The notes under the pieces: model-generated
The model's database searches: none
What the model saw: only the letters and a program-made list of their open reading frames with translations
Told to the model about the DNA's origin: nothing
Position numbers and translations under genes: made by a program
Assembly: GCA_023248995.1 (NCBI GenBank)
Contig: JAHFDN010000019.1
Span: 1 to 60,007 of the forward strand
Source of the DNA: Candidatus Rokuibacteriota bacterium
GTDB taxonomy: Bacteria; Methylomirabilota; Methylomirabilia; Rokubacteriales; CSP1-6
Length of the DNA stretch: 60,007 nucleotides
Reading direction: 5' to 3'
In this document: positions 35,715 through 46,133 of the stretch, piece by piece
Layout: every line of letters starts with the position of its first letter
How positions within the stretch are numbered: position 1 is the stretch's first letter

Positions 35715-38557
35715 CCCAGAGCGCGGACGACGGGGGCGCAGCGCTCGCAGAGGTCGGGGTGACTCCGGTCTTCCCCGACCCGCGGGCTCCACATCCAGCA
35801 CCGTACGCACTTCCTCCACCCGAGCGCCTGAGCCGGAGCCACCAGGAGCCCCAGACCCGGGATCTCCTGACTCTCGTAGGCGACGCCGACGCCCACGGGG
35901 GGGCGCTCGCGGAGCCGCACCCCCGAGACGTTGAAGAGCGTCGTCAGCAGTGGCTCACCCTTGGCCGCCAGGAGCGGCATCCACTGCTCCTGGGGCGCGC
36001 TCGTGACGAACACGACGGCGTCGAGCGCCTTGCCGATGCGCCCCTCTCGCCGCGAAGCCTCGAGCGCCCGCGAGACCTCCCCCCGCACCTCGAGGAGGCG
36101 GTCCCACTCCGCCCGGAGCCGCTCGTTCACCCACTCGCCGCGCTCCTCCGGGAACATCACGAGGTGGACGCTCTCGGGCTTGCCGCTGCCGGGAATGTGC
36201 GACCACACCTCCTCCGCCGTGAAGGTCAGGATTGGAGCCAGGAGCCGCGACAGCGCCGTCAGGACCTCGAAGCAGACCGTCTGGGCGGCGCGGCGCTTGG
36301 GATCGTTCGCCGCCGAGACGTAGAGCCGATCCTTGATGAGGTCCAGGTAGAGCGCGGAGAGATCCACCGCGCAGAAATTGTGCGCCGCGTGGAAGACCAC
36401 GTGGAACTGGTACTCGTCGTAGGCCTTCCGGATGCGCGCGATGAACTCGCCCAGGCGGAGGAGCGCCCAGTGGTCGAGCTCCTCCATCCGGGCGTAGGAC
36501 ACGCGGTCCCGATCGGGATCGAAGTCCGCCAGCGCGCCCAGGAGGAAGCGGCAGGTGTTCCGGATACGCCGGTAGGCGTCGGCCAGGCGATTGAGGATCT
36601 CCTCGGAGAGCCGGATGTCCTCGGTGTAGTCCTCGGCCGCCACCCAGAGGCGCAGCACCTCGGCGCCGTACCTCGGGATCAGCTCCTCGGGGGCCACGTA
36701 GTTGCCCTGGGACTTCGACATCTTCCGTCCTTCGCCGTCCACGACGAAGCCGTGAGTGAGGACCGCCCGGTAGGGGGGCTTGTCCCGCGTTCCGACGGAT
36801 TCGAGGAGGGACGAATGAAACCAGCCGCGGTGCTGATCCGAGCCTTCGAGGTACATGTCCGACGGCCACCGGAGGTCCGGCCGCGTCTCGAGCACGGCGG
36901 CGTGACTGCACCCCGAATCGAACCAGACGTCGAGAATGTCCGTCTCCTTCCGGAAGGCGGACCCGCCGCACTTGGGGCAACGGGTGCCGACGGGCAGGAG
37001 GGCCTCGGCGTCCCGCACGTGCCACTCCTCCACCCCCGCGCCCCGTTTCATGATCGCCGCCACGTGCTCGACCAGACGCTCTTCCAGGAGGAGCGTCTCG
37101 CAGGCTGTGCAGTAGAACGCCGCGATGGGCACGCCCCAGACCCGCTGACGCGAGATGACCCACTCCGGCCGGTGCGCGACCATGCTCCAGATGCGCTCTT
37201 CGCCCCAGTCCGGGATCCAGCGCACGTCGTGCCGGATGGCGTCGAGCGCTTTCTGGCGCAGGCCGTTCTTGTCGAGCGCGATGAACCACTGCTCGGTGGC
37301 CCGGAAGAGGGTGGCGTTCTTGCAGCGCCAGCAGTGCGGATAGGTGTGGGTGAGCAGGACCGACGCGACCAGGGCCCCGACGCGCCCCAGGTGCTCGATG
37401 ATCTTCGGATTGGCCTCCCACACCGTGAGCCCCGCGAAGTGCGCGACCTCGGGGACGAACCGCCCGTTGTCGTCCACCGGGTTGTAGATCTTGAGCCCCG
37501 CCTTCCGCCCGAGCTCGTAGTCCTCCTCGCCGTGGCCGGGCGCTATGTGCACGACGCCGGTCCCCGTGTCCATGGCCACGAAGTCCGCCGCCACCACCGG
37601 GATATCGCGCTCGATCCACGGATGCCGGCACACCGTACCGGCAAGGTCGGCGCCGGCCAGCGCGAGCCCGGTGGGCTGGGCCCGCCCCCGGACGCCGTCG
37701 AGCCCGCCGACGGCGTCGGCGAGCGCCCGGGCCACGACGAGCGCCTCGCCGTCCAGCTCGAGCGCGGTGTAGGTCTCGCCCGGATGCACGGCGAGAGCCA
37801 GGTTGGCCGGAAGTGTCCAGGGCGTCGTCGTCCAGATGACGACGGAGGCGGGGCGGCCGCCCAGCGCCCGCGCCAGCGCCGGAGCGGCAGTCTTCACGGG
37901 GAACTTCACGTACACCGACGGCGTGGTCTGCTCCTCGTACTCGACCTCCGCCTGGGCGAGCGCCGTCTTGCAGTGCATGCACCAGTGCACGGGCTTGAGC
38001 CCCTTGTACACGAGGCCGCGCCCGACGAAGCGCCCGAACTCCCGCGCGATCGTGGCCTGGTAGGCCGGCTCCATCGTGATGTACGGGTTCTTCCAGTCCC
38101 CGAACACGCCGAGCCGCTGGAACTCCTCCCGCTGCACGTCCACGAACTTCCGGGCGTACTCGCGGCAGCGGCGGAGCTTCTCCACGGGGTCCATGGCGCG
38201 GCGGACGTCCACGAGAGCCGTGTCGAGGCCGAGCTCCTTGTCCACCTGGTGCTCGATGGGGAGCCCGTGGCAGTCCCAGCCGGGCACGTAGACGGCGTTG
38301 TGCCCGAGCATGGTGCGCGACTTGACGATGAAGTCCTTGAGGACCTTGTTCAGCACGTGCCCCATGTGGATGTGGCCGTTGGCGTACGGGGGACCGTCGT
38401 GGAGGATCCAGAGCGGGCGTTTCAGAGAGGCCTTGCGGATCCTGCCATAGACGTCCATCGCCTCCCAGCGCTCCAGGATCTCGGGCTCGAGCTTCGGGAG
38501 GTTCGCCTTCATCGGGAAGCTCGTCTTCGGCAGGTTCAGCGTGGCTTTGTAGTCCAT
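35711..38557 (-). CDS. ileS: Isoleucyl-tRNA synthetase
   Basis: 948 residues from the ATG at 38557 (MDYKATLNLPKTSFPMKANL). HIGH motif in DGPPYANGHIHMGHVLN, editing domain with TTPWTLPANLA, KMSKS in DGEGRKMSKSQGN and a C-terminal zinc site (CVRCWMWSPRVG...LCERC). Length and motifs match bacterial-type IleRS. It heads the ileS-lspA-pseudouridine synthase run. Confidence 0.98.
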   Translation of the reverse strand: MDYKATLNLPKTSFPMKANLPKLEPEILERWEAMDVYGRIRKASLKRPLWILHDGPPYANGHIHMGHVLNKVLKDFIVKSRTMLGHNAVYVPGWDCHGLPIEHQVDKELGLDTALVDVRRAMDPVEKLRRCREYARKFVDVQREEFQRLGVFGDWKNPYITMEPAYQATIAREFGRFVGRGLVYKGLKPVHWCMHCKTALAQAEVEYEEQTTPSVYVKFPVKTAAPALARALGGRPASVVIWTTTPWTLPANLALAVHPGETYTALELDGEALVVARALADAVGGLDGVRGRAQPTGLALAGADLAGTVCRHPWIERDIPVVAADFVAMDTGTGVVHIAPGHGEEDYELGRKAGLKIYNPVDDNGRFVPEVAHFAGLTVWEANPKIIEHLGRVGALVASVLLTHTYPHCWRCKNATLFRATEQWFIALDKNGLRQKALDAIRHDVRWIPDWGEERIWSMVAHRPEWVISRQRVWGVPIAAFYCTACETLLLEERLVEHVAAIMKRGAGVEEWHVRDAEALLPVGTRCPKCGGSAFRKETDILDVWFDSGCSHAAVLETRPDLRWPSDMYLEGSDQHRGWFHSSLLESVGTRDKPPYRAVLTHGFVVDGEGRKMSKSQGNYVAPEELIPRYGAEVLRLWVAAEDYTEDIRLSEEILNRLADAYRRIRNTCRFLLGALADFDPDRDRVSYARMEELDHWALLRLGEFIARIRKAYDEYQFHVVFHAAHNFCAVDLSALYLDLIKDRLYVSAANDPKRRAAQTVCFEVLTALSRLLAPILTFTAEEVWSHIPGSGKPESVHLVMFPEERGEWVNERLRAEWDRLLEVRGEVSRALEASRREGRIGKALDAVVFVTSAPQEQWMPLLAAKGEPLLTTLFNVSGVRLRERPPVGVGVAYESQEIPGLGLLVAPAQALGWRKCVRCWMWSPRVGEDRSHPDLCERCAPVVRALG

Positions 38558-38644
38558 AGAGCGAAACCTGATGCTAGCATCCGCTCGGGGGAGCGTCAAG
38601 GAACCGGCCCCCCCTTGCGGGGAATCCGCGAGGAGCGGTGAGGA

Positions 38645-39241
38645 TCAGCGAGGCGTGAGCGTGACGACGCCGGCCGCGGCGTCAATGTTCACGCTGAAGT
38701 GATTCAGGAAATCCCGTCCGAGCAGCCCGTCCATCTCTTTCATCTCGACGTCGTGAGCGATGATCGTGAGCGGCCCGGCCTTGGCCCCGCCCACCTCGAT
38801 GGAGTCCACGCGCACCACGTCCACCCGGCTGGTGCCGGTGGCGCCGCGGATCTCGGCGCGCGGGGCGAACCACGTGGAGATCCCCAGCCGCCAGAGCGCG
38901 AGGGGATTCACCACGGTCGTGTCGGCGCCGGTGTCGAGCATGAGCGTCACCGGGCCGCCACCGTTGATCTTCGCGCTCACGATGATGGGCGAGCCTGGCT
39001 TGAACGGGATCTTCGCGCCGCCGGCCGGCCCCGCGGCCGCCTCGCGGGTCTCGGGGGAGGCCGGCCCGGGCTGGTACGGGAGCGGGCGCGCGGCGGCTCG
39101 GAAGCGCTCCGGGACGCTGTCCAGGCCTTGGGAGTAATGGACCTGCCCCCGGTCGTCAGTCCACTGGACCATCTGGGCTAGGCCGGGAAGCGGTCCCGCC
39201 AGGAGGGTGACGAGCGCCAGCAGAAATCCGAGCCGCTTCAT
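38645..39241 (-). CDS. Secreted retropepsin-like aspartic protease with DUF4124 region
   Basis: 198 residues with a signal peptide (LGFLLALVTLLAGPLPGLAQ). Residues 24-40 (VQWTDDRGQVHYSQ) match the DUF4124 motif found at the N terminus of many envelope proteins. The C-terminal 120 residues are a single-lobe aspartic protease with VTLMLDTGADTTVVNP and GLLGRDFLNHFSV. It should work as a dimer in the periplasm. Substrate unknown. Confidence 0.85.
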   Translation of the reverse strand: MKRLGFLLALVTLLAGPLPGLAQMVQWTDDRGQVHYSQGLDSVPERFRAAARPLPYQPGPASPETREAAAGPAGGAKIPFKPGSPIIVSAKINGGGPVTLMLDTGADTTVVNPLALWRLGISTWFAPRAEIRGATGTSRVDVVRVDSIEVGGAKAGPLTIIAHDVEMKEMDGLLGRDFLNHFSVNIDAAAGVVTLTPR

Positions 39242-39284
39242 GGCTTGACGCCCTTTCTGGCCGGCTTCTTCTCCGCACTGGCTA

Positions 39285-40811
39285 TCATGCCCCTATTGTA
39301 GCCCGGCGGCCGGAAATTCCACACTTCGCTGGCTCCCGGCCCCACCGGCTCCAGACCGTCTCGTACACCACCATCTCGTCGGCCCCCGCCACGGTGTTGT
39401 GCTCGAGCTTGACCCGGTAGAGGGGAGAAAAGCGGTCGGTCAGGACGGCGAGCCGGGGGAACCACGCCGGAAAGATGATCAGGTAGTCGGGGCAGGCCCG
39501 CTCCAGGTAGCGGAGGATCCCGGCTTCGCCCTCGCGGCGGTAGGCGATGATCTCCGGGGTGACGAGACCCATGAGATCGATCACCTCGCGGCGCGAGATG
39601 AAGGCGATGGCGCCCACGTCGTTGAGGGCCAGACGCGCCTCCCGGGGGAGAGTCCGGCTGACCCACCGGCCCAGGTGGACCTGCATGGCGTTGATGTTCT
39701 CGACGGCCCAGCCGTAGCGGAGGCTCGCCGGCCAGAGCGAAAACCCGGCGACGACGAGCCAGAGCGCCACGACCCAGGCGCGCCGCCGCTCCCAGAGCGC
39801 CGGGAGACGGGCGAGCCCGACCGCCGCCACGACGACGAGGAGCGGCACGAGGTGGGCGGAGTAGCGCCCCTCCTGGAAGGACGGCCCGCGATACGGCGCC
39901 AGGAGCGCCATGCCGAGCGGGTGGGCGACCAGCACGCCGGCGGGCCAGACGATCGCGCGCGAGCCCCGCAGGAGGAGCCAGACGAGGCCCACGGGAATCA
40001 AGAAGAGGAGGAGTGCCTGCTGAGCCCATACGAACCCGAGCCACTCCGCCAGAAAGTGCCCAGGCCGGCTGAGAAAGGTCGTGGTCCAGGGCTCCCGGGC
40101 TCCCAGAAGAAGGCCGAGGAGGCCGCCCTCCACCTTGGCCGCGGCAGTCGCGGGCACGGGCGCGCCGACGGTCGCCAGGCTGAAGGCGACCGCCGGGGCC
40201 AGAAGGAGCGCCACGGGGCCGAGGAGCCTCCCGGCGCGCCGCCACGACAACGCCCGGGAGCAGAGGATCAGGGGAACCAGGAGGAGCGCTTCGGGGCGCG
40301 CCAGGACGGCCAGGCCGAGCAGTACCGCGGTCGTCCACTCTCGCGCCGAAACGTGGGCCAGGAGCGTCCCGGTGACGAGGAGGGCCGCGAGCGGGACCTC
40401 CATCCCGGAAAGGGCGCCCCAGGCGAGCGCCGGCGAGAGCAGAACACCGAAGCCGGCGGCGACCCCGAGGACGGCGTCGCCGGTGAGGGCCAGGGCCAAC
40501 CGCCGGGTGACAAGGGCTGTCCCCAGCGTGACAAGCGCGCCAAGCACCTTCGCGACCCAGGGCGCCGCGCCAGCGACGAAAAAGCCGGCGGCGAGGAGGA
40601 GCGTCCAGAGCGGCGCGGTGGAGCCCGCGACGGGATGCCCGGGGTTATACGAAAAGCCTAGGCCCTCGGCGAGATTCCGGGCGAAGTGCAGATGGATCCA
40701 GCTGTCATCCAGGGGGAACCCGGCGGCCCCGGCGATCCTCGCCTCCTGGATCACGAACAGCGCGAGGACGCCCAGCGCTACCAGCCCCAGCAGACCATCT
40801 TCCCTGTCCAC
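39285..40811 (-). CDS. Multi-spanning glycosyltransferase 39-like membrane protein
   Basis: About 508 residues from a GTG at 40811 (an ATG at 40847 is the alternative). The first helix (LLGLVALGVLALFVIQ) is followed by the loop DDSWIHLHFARNLAEG, the acidic DDxW pair typical of ArnT/PMT-type lipid-linked sugar transferases, then ten or so further helices and a soluble C-terminal tail. The gene overlaps the preceding membrane gene by about 107 bases, unusually long. The sugar and acceptor are unknown. Confidence 0.75.
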   Translation of the reverse strand: MDREDGLLGLVALGVLALFVIQEARIAGAAGFPLDDSWIHLHFARNLAEGLGFSYNPGHPVAGSTAPLWTLLLAAGFFVAGAAPWVAKVLGALVTLGTALVTRRLALALTGDAVLGVAAGFGVLLSPALAWGALSGMEVPLAALLVTGTLLAHVSAREWTTAVLLGLAVLARPEALLLVPLILCSRALSWRRAGRLLGPVALLLAPAVAFSLATVGAPVPATAAAKVEGGLLGLLLGAREPWTTTFLSRPGHFLAEWLGFVWAQQALLLFLIPVGLVWLLLRGSRAIVWPAGVLVAHPLGMALLAPYRGPSFQEGRYSAHLVPLLVVVAAVGLARLPALWERRRAWVVALWLVVAGFSLWPASLRYGWAVENINAMQVHLGRWVSRTLPREARLALNDVGAIAFISRREVIDLMGLVTPEIIAYRREGEAGILRYLERACPDYLIIFPAWFPRLAVLTDRFSPLYRVKLEHNTVAGADEMVVYETVWSRWGREPAKCGISGRRATIGA

Positions 40812-42432
40812 GCGGCTCCCTCTCCTTGACGAAGGTATAGCCCGCATACGTGACGGGACCCCGCCCGATGGGAAGGGCGTAGAGCCAGCGCCCGTAAGGC
40901 AGGGCGATCTCCACAAGCCCTCGGGGCCGCCGGGTCGCGGGATCCCAGTGGTCCACGAACCATACGAGACGCCTGACGCGCGACGGGAGCGCGATGCGCG
41001 CCCCCTGGGTGAGCCTCATCGTCGCCGCCGACTGCGGCGCGTAGTACCCGCGGGGAGCCTCTCCGACCCGGAGCTCGTACAGGGGATACTCGGGGAGGTA
41101 GAACATCGCGTGGCGGAGCCACGGGTAGGAGCGCGGGTTCCCCAGCTCGGTGATGACGACGGTCTCCGCTGGATCGTAGAGGGCGCGGATGGTGCCGACG
41201 TAGCCCCCGAGCACCGCTTCGTGCTCCCGGAGGGCCGCCGCGGTGCGGCTCCAAAGCCACTGCTGCGCGTCCTCCTTCACCCGGCCGACCAGCCCTTGGC
41301 GCGGCACCTCGTAGTCCACGGGGAGCGGGCGCGCGCTCACGAAGAAGGCGCCGGTGGCGAAGACGAGGACCGTGAGCGTGGCGGCGACGAACCCCCACCG
41401 CCACTGGGGCCGGGCCAGGCAGAGCGCCGCGCGCTCGAGGGTCGCGAGCAGCACGCGGCTCAGCAGGATGACCAGCGCCGGCAGGAACGTCAGGACGTAG
41501 CCCGCCTGGCCGAAGTGCACGAACGTGTAGACGAGGACGGGCGGGACGACCCAGGCGAGCAGGAACCACTCGGCCCGTCCCCACGTGCCCGCGCGCCAGT
41601 AGACGGGCAGCGCCAGAGCCGCGAGCGCGAGCGGGCCGAGCCCCACGAGGGTGGACTCCAGGACAAAGCGGAGCTGGCTCAGAGTGCCCTCCAGGGGACT
41701 CGCGCCGAAGACGGACGTGGGTCTGACGACGGAGGCGTAGAGCTCGTTGGAGGCCAGCAGGTAGCGCTCGAGCCCGCCCGTGAGCCAGATCATCGGCAGA
41801 AACCAGGAGAGCACGACGAGGGCCAGGAGTCCCAGCGCGAGCCCGATCCTCCGGAGCGAGCGGATCCCCAAGGCCGCGCTCCCGAGCCAGAGCGGGAAGA
41901 GCAGGAGCAGGACCGACTGCCGCATCCCGCCGGCCAGGCCGAGGGCCACGGCCGAGAGAAAGAGATACCGCTCACTTCCCAGGAGCGTTTGGTAGGCAAG
42001 GTACGCCACGAGACAGGCGAAGAGCGCCTCGCCCGCGTAGGTGAGCCCGACCGAGCCGTAGAACCAGAAGAGGGGGCTCACTGCCAGGAGGCTCGCCGCC
42101 GCGAGCGCCGTCAGGCGGTCGTAAAGGGCGAGCGCCAGGAAGTACACGACGAGCGTCGCCCCGGCGCTTGCCAGCATCGCCAGGGCAACGTAGGACAGGG
42201 TCGGGTCGTGGAGGAAGGCATTCAGGAGGCGCCCCGCCGCGACGTAGAGGATGTACCCCGGCGGATGGGGCTGGTGCTTGGCGACGTCGTACTCCTTGAG
42301 AGCGAGGGCGAACTGGACCGCGTCCCAGTTGTAGAGCATCCGGGCGCGGTAGGGCCAGCGCGAGAGGAGGGTCAGGGCAGAGAGAGAAAGCGCCAGGATC
42401 AGATCGCGTCGCGTCCCTTCCTGGCGCTCCAT
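40705..42432 (-). CDS. Multi-spanning glycosyltransferase-like membrane protein
   Basis: 575 residues with about eleven hydrophobic segments. The first loop YNWDAVQFALALKEYDVAKH and HQPHPPGYILYVAAGRL resemble family-39-type transferases, which use polyprenyl-phosphate sugars and place the active acidic residue in that loop. The C-terminal 200 residues are soluble (LREHEAVLGGYVG, VITELGNPRSYPWLRH). The last 40 residues, rich in Arg/Gly/Pro, are coded over the start of the next gene and may not matter to function. It lies 18 bases after tatA. Confidence 0.75.
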   Translation of the reverse strand: MERQEGTRRDLILALSLSALTLLSRWPYRARMLYNWDAVQFALALKEYDVAKHQPHPPGYILYVAAGRLLNAFLHDPTLSYVALAMLASAGATLVVYFLALALYDRLTALAAASLLAVSPLFWFYGSVGLTYAGEALFACLVAYLAYQTLLGSERYLFLSAVALGLAGGMRQSVLLLLFPLWLGSAALGIRSLRRIGLALGLLALVVLSWFLPMIWLTGGLERYLLASNELYASVVRPTSVFGASPLEGTLSQLRFVLESTLVGLGPLALAALALPVYWRAGTWGRAEWFLLAWVVPPVLVYTFVHFGQAGYVLTFLPALVILLSRVLLATLERAALCLARPQWRWGFVAATLTVLVFATGAFFVSARPLPVDYEVPRQGLVGRVKEDAQQWLWSRTAAALREHEAVLGGYVGTIRALYDPAETVVITELGNPRSYPWLRHAMFYLPEYPLYELRVGEAPRGYYAPQSAATMRLTQGARIALPSRVRRLVWFVDHWDPATRRPRGLVEIALPYGRWLYALPIGRGPVTYAGYTFVKEREPRGQGRWSAGAGSAGRPRAVRDPGGEDRRGRRVPPG

Positions 42433-42450
42433 GGGAAACGGGGCGGGATT

Positions 42451-42639
42451 CTAGGCCTTCTTTTCCTCTTCCTTCTTGGCTTGAGAGGTGCCTTCGTCCT
42501 TCACCTCGGTGACCCCCTTCTTGAACTCCCGGACGCTCGAGCCCAGAGAGCGCGCCAGATCGGGCAGCCGCTGAGCCCCGAAGAGAATCAGGACAATCAC
42601 CAGGATCAGGAGAAGCTCTTGGTATCCCAGACCGAACAT
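42451..42639 (-). CDS. tatA: Sec-independent translocase TatA/TatE
   Basis: 62 residues from the ATG at 42639 with GAGG upstream: a short N-terminal helix (YQELLLILVIVLILFG), the hinge with FG, an amphipathic helix (RLPDLARSLGSSVREFKKGV) and a charged tail. This is the Tat pore-forming subunit. No tatC is seen nearby. Confidence 0.93.
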   Translation of the reverse strand: MFGLGYQELLLILVIVLILFGAQRLPDLARSLGSSVREFKKGVTEVKDEGTSQAKKEEEKKA

Positions 42640-42780
42640 GACCTCAACCCCTTTCCGCTTCCGACGCCCCCTTACGTTACGCTGGCCCCGCGCCGGTGTC
42701 AACAGGGTTCGCCTTAAGCGCGAGGGGAGGCGAGCCCTGGTAGAGGGCGTCAGCCGGCGTGGTTGGGCACCCACGCCACT

Positions 42781-44694
42781 TTAGGTGGCGTGGATCGTCC
42801 CGCGGAGGACGCGCCTGTCGCCGACCCGCGTCGTGATCCGCTGGCCGTCGAAGTACTCCATGAGCGGGATGGCGTACTTCCGGGAGATCCCGAGCAGCGC
42901 CTTCACGTCGGCCGGGGTCAGTTCCTTCTTCTCCTTGAGGAAGGCCACGACCTTGTCTTCGATGATTTTCAGAATGTCGGCGTGGAAGAAGAGCGACTCC
43001 TTGATCCTCACGAGACGCTTGCCGTCAAGCAGGAGTTGGAACAACTCATTTTCCTCCGATCCCCCGAGCCCGGCTTTGGCCAGCGCCTCCTCAGGGCTGG
43101 GCGGTGACGCGCCCGCGCTTCGGAAAAGCGCCTCCATCGTGTCCACCGCCGCCCGCTGAGCCGACGAGAGCCGGATCTGGTGCGCCGCGAGCCTCACCTT
43201 GTCCCGCTCGGCCTTGACGAGCCCTTCCGTCTCCAGCGCCTCCAGCATGTGGGCGAAAAAGCGCTCCTCCGCCGAGCCGGCGCGCCGTCGGAGCTCCTCG
43301 CGCGAGATGCCTGACCGGAGCGGGAACTTGACGTGGAAGGCCTCGAGCACGCGGAGGATCTGCTCCCGGAGCCGCGCCCGGGCCTCCGCGTGGACGAACC
43401 ACTCCCGGTCCACCGCGACGATCTTCCCGGCCGTCCTCAGAGCCTCGAGCAACCCCTTGAGCCGCTCGGGGGCGAAGGGCGTCCGGGCTCTCAGGTCCGC
43501 TGTCCTGAGGCCGAGCGGGCCCGCCTGGCGCAGGTGCTCCTCGAGCACCTCTTCCGGCGCCCCGCGCTCGAGAACGGCCAGATGCGCCGGGAGGGCGGGG
43601 GCCTTCCTCTTGAAGCGAGGTGGCGCAACATCTAGAAGAGTCCCCCCTCCGATGGTGATGATCGGCGAGTAGGACCGGACCACGTAGCGGTCTCCCGGGA
43701 GCGCGACGACGGGGGCCTCGAGCCTGAAGCGCGCGTAGGCCGTGTCGCCGGGTTCGAGCGCGGGCCGATCCAAGAGGAGCACGCGCGCCATGACCTCGCT
43801 CGTCCCGACGTGGAAACGGACGCGGTCCCGCGCCTTGAGCGGCCGCGGCGCGTCCCCGAGGAGCTCGAGGGTCCCGTCCACCAGGAGCGCCGGGAGAAGC
43901 GCGCCGGGAAGCCCGAGGACGTCGCCCCGCTCGATCGCGGCCCGCTCCACGCCCTGGAGGTTCACCGCGGTCCGCTGCCCCGCCACCGTCTCCGTCACGG
44001 GACGGCCGTGGCACTGAAGCCCTCTCACCTTGGCGACGGCTCCCTTCGGATAGATCTCGACGCGCTCGTCGAGCGCTAGGCGGCCGGCGGTGAGGGTGCC
44101 GGTGACGACGGTGCCGAAGCCCTTGACCGTGAAGACCCGGTCGATGGGAAGGCGCGGCGACTGGTCGGCGGCCTTGGGGGGGACTTTCTCGGCCAGCGCC
44201 CTGAGCGCGGCGCGCAATTCGTCGAGCCCCTCGCCGGTCTTGGCCGAGACGGGGACGATCGGGCAACCCTCGAGGAAGGTGCCACGGAGGAGCCGCCCCA
44301 CGTCGTCCTTGACGAGCTCCACCCACTCTTCCTCGGCCAGGTCGCGCTTGGTGAGAGCGACAAGCCCGGCCTTGATGTGGAGAAGCCGGCAGATCGCGAG
44401 GTGCTCGCGCGTCTGGGGCATCACCCCCTCGTCGGCGGCGATCACCAGGAGCACGAGGTCGATCCCGCCCACCCCGGCCAGCATGTTCTTCACGAAGCGC
44501 TCGTGGCCCGGGACGTCCACGATCTCGATCGTGAGGCCGCCGGGCTCCTCCAGGTAGGCGAAGCCCAGGTCGATCGTGATCCCCCGGGCCTTCTCCTCGG
44601 GGAGGCGGTCGGTGTCGATGCCGGTCAGCGCCTTGACGAGCGCGGTCTTGCCGTGATCGATGTGCCCCGCCGTCCCGGCCACCACATGCTTCAT
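42781..44694 (-). CDS. selB: Selenocysteine-specific elongation factor SelB
   Basis: 637 residues. GTPase domain: [17 protein letters not shown] (G1), [13 protein letters not shown] (G3), TKRDL (the NKxD-type G4). The EF-Tu-like domains II and III follow ([15 protein letters not shown]), then about 250 residues of C-terminal winged helices, ending [20 protein letters not shown], that bind the SECIS hairpin. It delivers Sec-tRNA to UGA codons. It begins 6 bases after selA. It and the selenoprotein at 14021-14368 imply active recoding in this organism. Confidence 0.97.
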   Translation of the reverse strand: MKHVVAGTAGHIDHGKTALVKALTGIDTDRLPEEKARGITIDLGFAYLEEPGGLTIEIVDVPGHERFVKNMLAGVGGIDLVLLVIAADEGVMPQTREHLAICRLLHIKAGLVALTKRDLAEEEWVELVKDDVGRLLRGTFLEGCPIVPVSAKTGEGLDELRAALRALAEKVPPKAADQSPRLPIDRVFTVKGFGTVVTGTLTAGRLALDERVEIYPKGAVAKVRGLQCHGRPVTETVAGQRTAVNLQGVERAAIERGDVLGLPGALLPALLVDGTLELLGDAPRPLKARDRVRFHVGTSEVMARVLLLDRPALEPGDTAYARFRLEAPVVALPGDRYVVRSYSPIITIGGGTLLDVAPPRFKRKAPALPAHLAVLERGAPEEVLEEHLRQAGPLGLRTADLRARTPFAPERLKGLLEALRTAGKIVAVDREWFVHAEARARLREQILRVLEAFHVKFPLRSGISREELRRRAGSAEERFFAHMLEALETEGLVKAERDKVRLAAHQIRLSSAQRAAVDTMEALFRSAGASPPSPEEALAKAGLGGSEENELFQLLLDGKRLVRIKESLFFHADILKIIEDKVVAFLKEKKELTPADVKALLGISRKYAIPLMEYFDGQRITTRVGDRRVLRGTIHAT

Positions 44695-44700
44695 AGTGGA

Positions 44701-46113
44701 TCAGGCTAGGCGAGAGAGCGCTTGTGCCAGGGCGGGGATGTCGGAGTTGAGGACGGTGCGGCAGTCGAGGAGCAGGCGATCGTCGGCGATCCGGCCGATG
44801 ACGGGGGGCTCACCGGCCCTGAGCGCCTGGTCGAGCTCGTGGGCGGGGCGCCCGGGCATGCCAACGCCGAGCGCCACCGTCGGAAGCTCGACGAGCGGCA
44901 GCGAACCCCCACCAACCTGGGCGCGCCCTTCCACCAGCGTCGCCCCCAGCGCGGCCTCAACCCTCGGAGAGAGCCGGCGCAGCAGGCGACGGGCGCGGCG
45001 GCGCACCGCGGCGAGAGGCTCGGTGAGCATCCGGAGCGTCGGCATCGTCTCGAGGGCGTTGCCCGCCTCGTAGGCGTACAGCGTCGCCTCGAGGGCGGCG
45101 AGCGTGAGCTTGTCGATCCGGAGCGCGCGGTTCAGCGGGTTCGTCCTGAGGCGCTCCACAAGCCCGGCCTTGCCGACCACGATCCCCGCCTGGGGGCCGC
45201 CCAGGAGCTTGTCGCCCGAGAAGGAGACAAGGTCCACGCCCGCGGCCACCACGTCCGGCACCGTGGGCTCGTAGGGGAAGCCGTAGGGGCGGAGGTCCAC
45301 GAAGCAGCCCGAGCCCAGGTCCTCCATGACCGGAATCCCGCGCGAGTGCCCGAGCTCGACGAGCTCGCGCGTCGAGACCTGGGCGGTGAAGCCCAGCACC
45401 CGGTAGTTGGACGTGTGGACCTTGAGCAGAAGCGCGGTCTCGGGGCCGATCGCGTCGGCGTAGTCCTTGAGATGGGTGCGGTTGGTCGTGCCGATCTCGC
45501 GGAGGAGCGCGCCGGAGCGCCGCATGATGTCGGGGATCCTGAACTCGCCCCCGATCTCGATCAGCTCGCCCCGGGAGACCACCACTTCCTTGCCGCGCGC
45601 CAGGCTCTCGAGGGCCAGGAGCACGGCGGCCGCGTTGTTGTTGACGACCAGCGAGGCCTCGGCGCCCGTCAGTCGGCGGAGAAGGCCGTCCACGTGGGCG
45701 TAGCGCGAGCCGCGCTCCTTCGACCGGAGATCCATTTCGAGGTTGGAGTAGGCGGCGCCGACGCGGTGGAGGCGCTCGATGGCCAGGGGAGAAAGGAGCG
45801 CGCGCCCGAGGTTCGTGTGGAGCACCACGCCCGTGGCGTTGATGACCGGCGCGAGCGAGAAGGCGCCCGCGCGCGAGAGCTCCGCCACTACCCGGCGGGC
45901 CAGCGCGTCGGGATCGGGAGGCACAACCGCGCCGGCCCGCTTCAGCCCGTCCATGAGACGGCCGCGCTCGCCCGCGAGCACTTCACGGACCGCCTGGACG
46001 ATCCGTGCCCGCGGAATGTCGGAGAGCGCGGGCTCCCCCTGGACCCGCTGGAGCAACTGGTCCACCGAGGGAAGCGACCGGAGCGCCGACTTCCGTGCCT
46101 CAGATTTGCTCAT
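44701..46113 (-). CDS. selA: L-seryl-tRNA(Sec) selenium transferase SelA
   Basis: 470 residues, a PLP fold-type I enzyme that converts Ser-tRNA(Sec) to Sec-tRNA using selenophosphate. Seen: the N-terminal tRNA-binding helices (LRSLPSVDQLLQRVQGEPAL), NATGVVLHTNLGRALLSP, VVNNNAAAVLL and the PLP lysine in SFSGDKLLGGPQAGI. It shares an operon with selB. The selenophosphate synthase gene selD is not in the window. Confidence 0.97.
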   Translation of the reverse strand: MSKSEARKSALRSLPSVDQLLQRVQGEPALSDIPRARIVQAVREVLAGERGRLMDGLKRAGAVVPPDPDALARRVVAELSRAGAFSLAPVINATGVVLHTNLGRALLSPLAIERLHRVGAAYSNLEMDLRSKERGSRYAHVDGLLRRLTGAEASLVVNNNAAAVLLALESLARGKEVVVSRGELIEIGGEFRIPDIMRRSGALLREIGTTNRTHLKDYADAIGPETALLLKVHTSNYRVLGFTAQVSTRELVELGHSRGIPVMEDLGSGCFVDLRPYGFPYEPTVPDVVAAGVDLVSFSGDKLLGGPQAGIVVGKAGLVERLRTNPLNRALRIDKLTLAALEATLYAYEAGNALETMPTLRMLTEPLAAVRRRARRLLRRLSPRVEAALGATLVEGRAQVGGGSLPLVELPTVALGVGMPGRPAHELDQALRAGEPPVIGRIADDRLLLDCRTVLNSDIPALAQALSRLA

Positions 46114-46133
46114 GCCCAGACCCGGGGAGGCCC

